A DNA stretch of 64,000 nt from Bacillota bacterium (lineage in GTDB: Bacteria > Bacillota > Clostridia > Acetivibrionales > DTU013), in assembly GCA_023409735.1 (NCBI GenBank), contig JAEYRB010000054.1, positions 124,001-188,000 of the forward strand, in the 5' to 3' direction. Every line of letters starts with the position of its first letter. Positions within the stretch are counted from its first letter, which is position 1. Of the stretch, positions 1 through 7,649 are shown one piece after another. A program made the translations under genes and the position numbers. The notes under the pieces are model-generated. The model worked only from the letters and a program-made list of their open reading frames with translations, was not told the origin of the DNA and made no database searches.

Positions 1-106
1 TAACTTTTGTTTATTATTGCATATTTGGATTTTTATTTCAACACTTAGATTAATAAGTTGCTCTTCATAAAATATAAGTGTTTTCACCCTTCCGGATAAA
101 AACAAA

Positions 107-150
107 ACCCGCCCTGTTTAATGCAGATAATTTGCACACACAGAGCGGGT
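107..150 (-). terminator. Rho-independent terminator of ppdK
   Basis: Arms at 107-117 and 140-150 (minus-strand reading ACCCGCTCTGT / ACAGGGCGGGT, one mismatch) are followed on the minus strand by a T-rich run (TTTGTTTTT). It lies about 30 bases past the ppdK stop codon, so it should end that transcript. Confidence 0.85.
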
Positions 151-181
151 TGGTGATTATTTTAGTGTAAAAGGCTATAGC

Positions 182-2806
182 CTATTTCTCTTTTATAGCT
201 GCTTGTGCTGCAGCAAGTCTTGCTATCGGAACACGGAATGGTGAGCATGATACATAGTTCAGACCTATTCTGTGGCAGAACTCTACAGATGATGGATCTC
301 CACCGTGCTCTCCGCATATTCCAAGCTTGATATCCGGTCTTGTCTTTCTTCCAAGCTCAGTGGCCAGCTTAATAAGTCTGCCAACGCCTTCCTGGTCAAG
401 CTTTGCTGTAGGATCTGACTCAAATATCTTAGCCTGATAATAATCTTCAAGTATTCTTCCTGCATCATCACGGCTCAGACCGTATGTCATCTGAGTAAGG
501 TCATTTGTTCCGAAGGAGAAGAACTCAGCTTCCTTAGCGATCTCATCAGCCATAAGGGCAGCCCTTGGGATCTCGATCATAGTTCCGACCTTGTAATCAA
601 GCTTAACACCGGCTTCACTTATTACAGCATCAGCTGTCTTTACAACTATATCCTTAACATACTTAAGTTCTTTAACTTCGCAAACAAGCGGTATCATTAT
701 TTCAGGAACAACGCTCATTCCGTCCTTATTTACATTAATGGCAGCCTCAATAATTGCTCTTGTCTGCATTGCAGCAATTTCAGGGTATGATACTGCAAGA
801 CGGCAGCCTCTGTGTCCCATCATTGGATTCAATTCATGGAGGTTCTTTATAAGAGCCTTAAGGTCTTCAACTTTAATATTCAGTTCCTTAGCAAGCTCCA
901 AAATATCGTTTTCTTCCTGTGGAAGGAATTCATGAAGCGGAGGATCCAGCAGTCTTATTGTAACGGGATATCCCTTCATTTCTTTAAATAAGCCCTCAAA
1001 ATCACCTCTCTGCATAGGAAGTATCTTTGCGAGTGCTTTTTCTCTCTGTTCCTTGCAGGTTGAAACTATCATCTGTCTGAATGCAAATATTCTGTCCGGT
1101 TCGAAGAACATGTGCTCTGTACGGCAAAGCCCTATACCCTCTGCTCCAAACTTCACTGCCTGCCTTGCATCTCTTGGTGTATCTGCATTGGTTCTGACCT
1201 TGAGTTTTCTCACTTCATCAGCCCAAGCCATCAATTTAGCGAAGTCTCCGGTCATTTCCGGTTCAACAGTTGGAAGCTGCTCTCCGTATACATTACCAGT
1301 AGAGCCGTCAAGAGATATCCAGTCGCCTTCAACATATTTCTTACCATTCTTATCGACGAAGTATTTCTGATCCTCATGTATGCTGACTTCACTGCAGCCT
1401 GCAACACAGCAGGTGCCCATACCACGAGCTACAACTGCAGCATGAGAGGTCATTCCTCCGCGGCCTGTAAGTATGCCCTGTGAAACATGCATTCCCTCAA
1501 TATCCTCAGGTGATGTTTCAAGTCTGACAAGAACGATTTTCTTTTCACCATTTTCAAAAGCCTCAACCGCATCCTCAGCCTTGAAATAAACTTTACCTGT
1601 AGCTGCTCCCGGTGAAGCAGGCAGTCCTTTAGCTATAACAGTTGCAGCTTTAAGAGCCTTCTGATCAAAGTTAGGGTGAAGTAATGAATCAAGCTGTTTT
1701 GGTTCAACCTTCATAACAGCCTCTTCCTTTGTTAACATTCCTTCATCAACAAGGTCAACTGCAATCTTCAGAGCTGCAGCAGCAGTCCTCTTGCCATTCC
1801 TTGTCTGAAGCATGAACAGTTTACCCTTTTCAATTGTAAACTCCATATCCTGCATGTCTCTATAATGATTCTCAAGCGTTTGTGCTATATTTGTAAACTG
1901 TTCGTACGCCTGTGGGTTAATTTCATTCATATGGTCAATTGTCTTAGGAGTTCTGATACCTGCAACAACGTCCTCACCCTGAGCATTCATAAGGAATTCT
2001 CCATACAGCTTCTTCTCGCCTGTGGAAGGATTTCTAGTAAATGCGACGCCTGTCCCGGAATCATTACCCATGTTGCCGTAGACCATTTCCTGTACGTTAA
2101 CAGCTGTACCCCAATCGCCCGGTATATCGTTGAGCCTTCTGTAAACAATAGCACGCGGGTTGTCCCATGAACGGAAAACAGCCTTCACAGCTTCCATCAA
2201 TTGGTTCTTAGGTTCCTGAGGGAATTCTGTACCTTTTTCTTGTTTGTAGAGCACTTTATATCTTTTAACAACTTCCTTCAGATTTTCTGCTGTGAGATCT
2301 GTGTCAACCTTCGCGTTATTCTCTTCCTTAACCTCATCGAGAATCTTCTCAAACTTCGGCTTTTCGATTTCCATAACAACATCGCTGAACATCTGGATGA
2401 ATCTTCTGTAGCTGTCATAAGCAAATCTCTCATTGTTAGTAAGCTTAGCAAGCCCTTCAACAACTATATCATTAAGTCCGAGGTTTAATATGGTGTCCAT
2501 CATACCCGGCATTGATGCTCTTGCTCCTGAACGAACAGATACAAGGAAAGGATTCTCAGGATCACCAAACTTCTTGCCAACGATTTCCTCTGTCTTAGCT
2601 AAAGCTTCATAAATCTGATCCTCAATTTCCTTACTAATAATCTTTCCGTCTTTATAATATTGTGTACATGCCTCAGTAGTAACAGTAAATCCTCTTGGTA
2701 CTGGAAGCCCCAGGCTTGTCATTTCAGCTAGATTTGCTCCCTTGCCGCCCAACAGATTTCTCATTGAGGCATTACCCTCTTTAAATAAATAAACAAACTT
2801 GCCCAT
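182..2806 (-). CDS. ppdK: Pyruvate, phosphate dikinase
   Basis: Cytoplasmic enzyme interconverting pyruvate + ATP + Pi and PEP + AMP + PPi; in clostridia it often works with PPi-linked glycolysis. At 874 aa it has the same length as the well-studied Clostridium symbiosum enzyme. The N-terminal nucleotide-binding domain carries SVRSGARASMPGMMDT near residue 90. The swivelling phosphohistidine domain has GGMTSHAAVVARG near residue 455, where the His is the phosphoryl carrier. The C-terminal PEP/pyruvate barrel has the catalytic Cys in GICGEHGGDP near residue 830. The start ATG follows a GGAGGTAATAT ribosome site. The gene stands alone, with its own terminator downstream and about 230 bases of AT-rich DNA upstream. 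All key residues I can check are present. Confidence 0.97.
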   Translation of the reverse strand: MGKFVYLFKEGNASMRNLLGGKGANLAEMTSLGLPVPRGFTVTTEACTQYYKDGKIISKEIEDQIYEALAKTEEIVGKKFGDPENPFLVSVRSGARASMPGMMDTILNLGLNDIVVEGLAKLTNNERFAYDSYRRFIQMFSDVVMEIEKPKFEKILDEVKEENNAKVDTDLTAENLKEVVKRYKVLYKQEKGTEFPQEPKNQLMEAVKAVFRSWDNPRAIVYRRLNDIPGDWGTAVNVQEMVYGNMGNDSGTGVAFTRNPSTGEKKLYGEFLMNAQGEDVVAGIRTPKTIDHMNEINPQAYEQFTNIAQTLENHYRDMQDMEFTIEKGKLFMLQTRNGKRTAAAALKIAVDLVDEGMLTKEEAVMKVEPKQLDSLLHPNFDQKALKAATVIAKGLPASPGAATGKVYFKAEDAVEAFENGEKKIVLVRLETSPEDIEGMHVSQGILTGRGGMTSHAAVVARGMGTCCVAGCSEVSIHEDQKYFVDKNGKKYVEGDWISLDGSTGNVYGEQLPTVEPEMTGDFAKLMAWADEVRKLKVRTNADTPRDARQAVKFGAEGIGLCRTEHMFFEPDRIFAFRQMIVSTCKEQREKALAKILPMQRGDFEGLFKEMKGYPVTIRLLDPPLHEFLPQEENDILELAKELNIKVEDLKALIKNLHELNPMMGHRGCRLAVSYPEIAAMQTRAIIEAAINVNKDGMSVVPEIMIPLVCEVKELKYVKDIVVKTADAVISEAGVKLDYKVGTMIEIPRAALMADEIAKEAEFFSFGTNDLTQMTYGLSRDDAGRILEDYYQAKIFESDPTAKLDQEGVGRLIKLATELGRKTRPDIKLGICGEHGGDPSSVEFCHRIGLNYVSCSPFRVPIARLAAAQAAIKEK

Positions 2807-2884
2807 ATATTACCTCCGTTTTTATATATTCAGTTCCCTTACTTTACAGTAAATTAGGAAACATTTGCCTTGACAACGTATAAC

Positions 2885-2890
2885 ATTATA
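2885..2890 (-). promoter_or_regulatory. Candidate -10 box for ppdK
   Basis: A minus-strand TATAAT lies about 80 bases before the ppdK start codon. No good -35 hexamer is present at 16-18 bases, so the assignment is weak. Confidence 0.35.
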
Positions 2891-3035
2891 GCACACATAA
2901 ATGATTTTTCATAATAATTTTGTAATTAATTATGTATTTTGTATCCCATTTTTAAAATTCCATATACATATTTTCAAATAGTACAGGCTGTACCTTTCAC
3001 CAGTTTCATCACTTAATACATTTTTGTTTTTATTA

Positions 3036-4079
3036 CTACTTTTGTTTATAAACTGTCATACCACTGCTATATCTTTTTTCGCCATTTTTAAATGCCCATA
3101 ATGCCTCTACTCCATCAATTTTTTCTACAAGATCCAAGCCCTGTTCAAATGGCATGTTGAATACCGCTGTAGAAAGAGCGTCGGCAATGCCTGAATCCCA
3201 TGCAATTATAGTAACAGCCGTAAAATACTCCGACGGGAATAAAGTCTCCGGATTAATGATGTGATTGTAGTTTTTCCCGCCAACAGTGTAATATCTTACA
3301 TAATCTCCACTTGTTACCATAGACATATCGTTTAGCTCAAGAACCTCCAGATAGTCATTTTGCTCTTTGTATGGGTTTTTTATACCAACGTTCCATTTGT
3401 CCTCACTACCTTTTTTACCGCCTATTGCCCGAATATTTCCACCGGCATTTATAAGCCCCGAAGTGTAACCATTATTTTTTGCAATAATGCTGACCTGCTC
3501 AACCGCATAACCCTTTCCTACAGCACCTGCATCAATGCTCATCAGAGGATCCTCAATAAAAACGGTTGATGCTTCTTCATCAACGATGATTTTATTTATA
3601 TCCGTATGCTCGGAAGCAGCCTTGAGCATATCCAACGGTGGAAGCTTAGCGCTATCCGGGTCTTTGATCCCGGCACTTCTATAATCATGCCAGATTTTAA
3701 GCACTGCACCGTATGCAATGTTCATCTTTCCATCAGTTTTTTTATACCATTGTCTACCAAAGTTTATAAGATCAATGATTCTTTTATCTACCTTTACAGG
3801 TGCTATTCCTGCATTATCATTGATCGTTTTCAGATTGTTAATACCGTCATAAAGGTTATAAATATCGAAGAGCTGGTGGTATTGCTCAAGATTATCATAA
3901 ATCAAATCTGAAAAAGCTCTAAATTCATTCTCGCTATTCATATATGCTACAATTCTGGTCTGTGTATCAAACAATAAAGAAAACTCTGTTTCATACCTTT
4001 CGGTCTTATTTATGGAACATGAAGATGAGCAAATCAACATGGCTATAACTAATACATATACTGCAATTTTTCTAAACAT
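3036..4079 (-). CDS. apbE: FAD:protein FMN transferase, ApbE-family lipoprotein
   Basis: ApbE enzymes covalently attach FMN from FAD to Thr/Ser of extracytoplasmic redox proteins. The 347-aa product starts with a lipoprotein signal whose lipobox ends at Cys21 (CSSSC). Family motifs are visible: SIDAGAVGKG at 181-190, NAGGN at 211-215 and a late INPET segment near residue 275. Its ATG overlaps the end of the upstream gene by 8 bases with a GGAGAGGATC ribosome site, so the two are translationally coupled. With the Gx-transporter and NusG-domain-II genes it forms a set seen in extracytoplasmic flavinylation clusters. No obvious flavinylated acceptor protein (FMN-binding domain) is encoded in this window, so the substrate must be elsewhere. 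Confidence 0.93.
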   Translation of the reverse strand: MFRKIAVYVLVIAMLICSSSCSINKTERYETEFSLLFDTQTRIVAYMNSENEFRAFSDLIYDNLEQYHQLFDIYNLYDGINNLKTINDNAGIAPVKVDKRIIDLINFGRQWYKKTDGKMNIAYGAVLKIWHDYRSAGIKDPDSAKLPPLDMLKAASEHTDINKIIVDEEASTVFIEDPLMSIDAGAVGKGYAVEQVSIIAKNNGYTSGLINAGGNIRAIGGKKGSEDKWNVGIKNPYKEQNDYLEVLELNDMSMVTSGDYVRYYTVGGKNYNHIINPETLFPSEYFTAVTIIAWDSGIADALSTAVFNMPFEQGLDLVEKIDGVEALWAFKNGEKRYSSGMTVYKQK

Positions 4080-4629
4080 GATCCTCTCCTCGTTGATTTG
4101 CAGAAAGAGCTTTGCTTAATGCCGGTAAAACCGCTTTGAGCAGCACTGCAGTTATAACGCCTGCTGCAGCTCCAGACACAAGCAGCACCGGTAGATATGC
4201 CCACAGGTACATGCCCGAATAGATTATTGTAATTACTATAAGCTGTCCGATATTATGCGCAATGGCACCGAATATGCTTAAAATAAGGTATGTAACTTTA
4301 TCTTTAAATAAAATCATCAAAAAGAGCATTACCGTCAGCGACAAAATACCGCCTGAAAAGCTAAGTGCTGCAGCAATCAACCCTCTTGTAATCAGAACAA
4401 AAGCAGACTTAAGCACAGCTAAGGTGTAAGCCTGGCTCCTTTTGAGGAAAAACAAGGCATACATGACCGCAATATTTGAAAGACCGAATTTAACTCCTGG
4501 TACCGGAATTGGAAGCGGAGGAAAAAAATCCTCTACCACAGACAGCACCAATGCAATGGCAAAGAGCATGCCGGTCAGGACTAATCTTCTTGTATCAATA
4601 TTACTCTTTTTTTTACTCAGTTCCTCCAT
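4072..4629 (-). CDS. Gx transporter family membrane protein (Hpre_diP_synt_I family)
   Basis: The 185-aa protein is almost wholly hydrophobic after a short basic N-terminus, with about five predicted membrane spans. It contains the early PPLPIPVPGVKFGLSN segment typical of the family once called heptaprenyl diphosphate synthase component I and now Gx transporter, an ECF S-component-like fold. Its substrate is not established. It is 8 bases overlapped with apbE downstream and follows the NusG-domain-II gene, the same trio found in flavin-based extracellular electron-transfer and flavinylation loci. A role in supplying a flavin or quinone precursor is inference. Confidence 0.85.
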   Translation of the reverse strand: MEELSKKKSNIDTRRLVLTGMLFAIALVLSVVEDFFPPLPIPVPGVKFGLSNIAVMYALFFLKRSQAYTLAVLKSAFVLITRGLIAAALSFSGGILSLTVMLFLMILFKDKVTYLILSIFGAIAHNIGQLIVITIIYSGMYLWAYLPVLLVSGAAAGVITAVLLKAVLPALSKALSANQRGEDHV

Positions 4630-4867
4630 AACAAAACCCTTATTTCTATTTAGTAAGCTTTTATACAGATTCTATATACCTTAGGCAATCTTTTAACAAC
4701 ACAAATCAATTTTCGCATCAATCTTCATGTCGACTCATTATAGCGCAGGTCTATTTCACCAATCTCTATGCAGATTTTTTATACCTTATTACTTTACATA
4801 AACCGATTACAGCTTTCCAAATTTGTCCGCTACAGCGTTGCATGGATTTAACCTTCGCTCTCAGTTT

Positions 4868-5254
4868 TTATCCCTCAATATCAACATCCTTGCCTCCCCA
4901 TCCGTCTACCGGTACTATCTTCACAACTATTCCATTGGGCAGGCACGCAGCACTCTGACCTGCTAAATGCAGCTTGCCCGCATGGATACATACCTTGTCC
5001 GGACAGTCAGACTTGACAAAGCTAATATTACCATTCTTATCAATATAAAAAACAACATTCTCGTTTTGCGATATGCTGAATGTCCCTTCTTCAGCTGATG
5101 ACAGATCAACGGACTTAATCAATTCAGAATAGTAATAGATTTCAGCCTTGACCTCTCTGCCTGTATTTAGACCTCTGTAAATAGCCCAGGAAGCTGCACT
5201 TACAACAATTATAGCAAGTATTACTATTATATCTGTCCTCTTAAAAAACTTCAT
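4868..5254 (-). CDS. NusG domain II-containing membrane-anchored protein
   Basis: The 128-aa protein has one N-terminal membrane span (about residues 9-26) and an extracytoplasmic domain. That domain carries the cysteine signature DCPDKVC ... CLPNG near residues 80-105, typical of stand-alone NusG domain II proteins, which have no transcription role. I start at the ATG giving MKFFKRTD because CGGAGTGG sits just upstream; a GTG two codons earlier is less likely. It lies 238 bases before the Gx-transporter/apbE pair on the same strand. The conserved cysteines suggest a redox or thiol function, but this is unproven. Confidence 0.85.
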   Translation of the reverse strand: MKFFKRTDIIVILAIIVVSAASWAIYRGLNTGREVKAEIYYYSELIKSVDLSSAEEGTFSISQNENVVFYIDKNGNISFVKSDCPDKVCIHAGKLHLAGQSAACLPNGIVVKIVPVDGWGGKDVDIEG

Positions 5255-5342
5255 AGCCACTCCGAATCAACATTTTACTTGTTCCATTCCACTTACAGAT
5301 TATTATTATAACACTTTAATTCGAAGAAAATTTTTATTTAGA

Positions 5343-7202
5343 TCAATTATCTTTTTTTCTATTTTCAAAATAGACGAATCGGTCAATTGCATCGAGAATA
5401 TCCTTAAATTCATCCCGTGGAGCAAGCTCAATATATTTTTGCAGAAGTTCCCTTTCGTCATCACGATGAGCTCCATAGAAAATATCAAAAAGATTGTGTC
5501 CTCGCATATAAATCTTGAATTCTTCAATATGTTCACGTATATCATCAGGCCCATTTATACTAATGCCCGTGGCCTGAGTAAAATACTTGCCGCTGACGAT
5601 ACGATGAAGATATTCCGCCCATTTGTCGTAAAGTATCTCATAAAATTGTTCTTCACTTTCTAAAAGCCCTAAGGAAACCATTATTGCAGGGTTAAGAAAG
5701 TAATTCTCGAAGGAATAATATTTAAGTATCAGGACGTTTTCTCTTTTTATCCTTGGAAGCTTGTCTACATCCTGATTATTCCTTTCCTCATAATAGCGGC
5801 ACAGGCTTCCTGCCAGTTCCTCCGGGTCCTTCCCGTCGCCATCCCTTATCATGAGGAAATGATCCTTCAGATAAACCTGATTGATGTATTTTAAATTCGC
5901 ATATGTTTTTATATTGGTACAGCTATTAGTTGTTATTATCGCCACACGGAATGGCTTTCCTTCTTCGTCATAAACCTCTGAATAATAACGGTTAAGCAGT
6001 AGCGGCAAACGGCTTTTGTCCTGTCTTCCCTCCACAATAAAAACAAAATCCACGTTCATAAGATCATTGGCGGTATACCCGAGATCGCTAAGGATACTGT
6101 CGATATCCGTATTTTTCTTAACTACCGTATAGCTTTCTTTATCTAGAGCGATCTGCCGTATCTGCTTTGAAGTAAAGTTAAAGAGCATTGAAGGAGCATG
6201 TGTTGAGAAGAAAACCTGATTCTTTTTTGATAGGCGGTATAAGATTTCGGCTGCTACCTTCTGCATTTGAGGGTGTAGGTAGAGCTCCGGGTCCTCCATT
6301 AAAATTATACACGGAATCACATCAGTATCATATACATACGCTTCCAGAAGCGACAAAATATAAATGCATCGCATGCCCATGCTCATTCTGTCAAGGCTGG
6401 TAATGCTGTCACGTTCGCTGTTATATAGCTCCCCATTCAGCCGGCATATCTCATCCGGATGAAAATTCATTGAGTAAAGGATATCCTGTCCCTTCCCACC
6501 ATTTTTCTGAAAGTTTTGGTTCACGCTCTGAAGAAAGCTGTCCAGTTTCTGATGATGCAGCTTATATTCAAAGAGCCTTGCAGCTTCAAAAACATTCAGT
6601 TCATCTGCCGATTTTTTTATGATGACCCCCATGCACCTGAAGCAGCGGTTACAGCTTCGCCCTACATCAAATATACATTTATCATTACGCAGGCGGTTCA
6701 TCCATTTGTCGTCCTGTTTGAACGCTATGTCGTCCTGTATCTGCCTGAAATTTCTCTGATTGTCTATATGATAAATAACCGGAAGAGCCTGCTTTATATA
6801 TGGATTGTGCTTTTTATGACCGTCACAGTACCGTATTCTGCCATCCTTGTTGGCGATCATATCAAATTCCAGTATTCCATTGGAAAAGGAGGGAAGACGG
6901 TTAGCAAAATCCCTTTCCCATAGGTCATATCTCTTGTAATTGCTGACCATTCCCTGCTCGTGCATAAGATGAAGATCCGAATCATCATACTGCACCTTTG
7001 CACTTATGACGATGTTTTTTTCTTCTCGATTAAAGTCATCCCTGGTGATCTGGTAGCTACCTACAAGAGCACGCAAAGCATCCAGAATTACTGTCTTGCC
7101 AGTATTATTCTTTCCTACGAGAATTAATACCTGTTCAATATCCGTGATCTCAATATCGCGTATAGATTTAAAATTCTGGATCCTCACGTAAGTAAGCTTC
7201 AT
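5343..7202 (-). CDS. OLD-family ATP-dependent nuclease (AAA ATPase with TOPRIM domain)
   Basis: OLD (overcoming lysogenization defect) proteins couple an ABC/SMC-like ATPase to a C-terminal TOPRIM nuclease and often act in phage defence. Seen here over 619 aa: Walker A GKNNTGKT near residue 32, a signature region LDRMSMGMRC, Walker B IILMEDPELYLHPQ near residue 300, and a TOPRIM start FIVEGRQDKSRLP near residue 390 with a downstream RDGDGKDP. An unusual Cys cluster (CxxCxxC after a first Cys, near residues 180-195) may bind metal. The ATG at 7202 is chosen because GGAGAG precedes it. No UvrD-like helicase (GajB) follows, so a Gabija system is not supported. It stands alone in an accessory stretch. 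Confidence 0.85.
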   Translation of the reverse strand: MKLTYVRIQNFKSIRDIEITDIEQVLILVGKNNTGKTVILDALRALVGSYQITRDDFNREEKNIVISAKVQYDDSDLHLMHEQGMVSNYKRYDLWERDFANRLPSFSNGILEFDMIANKDGRIRYCDGHKKHNPYIKQALPVIYHIDNQRNFRQIQDDIAFKQDDKWMNRLRNDKCIFDVGRSCNRCFRCMGVIIKKSADELNVFEAARLFEYKLHHQKLDSFLQSVNQNFQKNGGKGQDILYSMNFHPDEICRLNGELYNSERDSITSLDRMSMGMRCIYILSLLEAYVYDTDVIPCIILMEDPELYLHPQMQKVAAEILYRLSKKNQVFFSTHAPSMLFNFTSKQIRQIALDKESYTVVKKNTDIDSILSDLGYTANDLMNVDFVFIVEGRQDKSRLPLLLNRYYSEVYDEEGKPFRVAIITTNSCTNIKTYANLKYINQVYLKDHFLMIRDGDGKDPEELAGSLCRYYEERNNQDVDKLPRIKRENVLILKYYSFENYFLNPAIMVSLGLLESEEQFYEILYDKWAEYLHRIVSGKYFTQATGISINGPDDIREHIEEFKIYMRGHNLFDIFYGAHRDDERELLQKYIELAPRDEFKDILDAIDRFVYFENRKKDN

Positions 7203-7649
7203 TTGGCGGCTCTCCTTCACTGACAGACGTACAGCTATGAATATTTGCTCTTAGATAGTTTATCAGATTAGAGTCCATATTTCCATAATAACATATTCCA
7301 GACCTTCTGTGTGTCAAGGGGACAGGGTTGTTAGAATTAGGTAATGGTCATTATTCCCAGTCTAGATGAAAAAAGAGTCAAAGGGGAACCGTCCCTTTTG
7401 ACTCTTCTAAGTTCGATTTCAGTTAGTCTTTCAGATTCGTCTTTTTATTTCACTTTCAGACATTTCCATCTAATTATCAATGTCGTTTACTGTTTTTACC
7501 ACTCAATTCCCGCATCAGGATTGCTCACTGCAAAAGACATCCTCCATAATAGATCGAGCTATAACTTCGCCTAAGCGCTGATGACTCTCGCATTAAATAT
7601 GAATACAGTCAGCAATGGAAGAAACCTCACATTAGTAAGTGCACGAAGC
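7203..7649. other. Gene-free interval between OLD nuclease and GC-rich gene
   Basis: No supportable ORF. It holds a GGGGACAG-type scrap near 7317, the palindrome at 7371-7408, and AT-rich DNA that presumably includes the promoter of the nuclease gene; I see no convincing -35/-10 pair. Composition changes to GC-rich just after the left end of the next gene. Confidence 0.6.
7371..7408. repeat. Palindrome, AAGAGTCAAA type (left copy)
   Basis: Inverted repeat with arms AAGAGTCAAAGGG and CCCTTTTGACTCTT around a short GAACCGT loop. A second, nearly identical element lies at 10779-10815, and the two bracket the GC-rich gene at 7650-10160. It can form a hairpin and could act as a terminator, but the arrangement suggests a dispersed repeat. 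Confidence 0.75.

Noticed and set aside
5343..7202. Gabija defence system
   Set aside because: The ATPase-TOPRIM protein resembles GajA in plan, but no GajB helicase follows.
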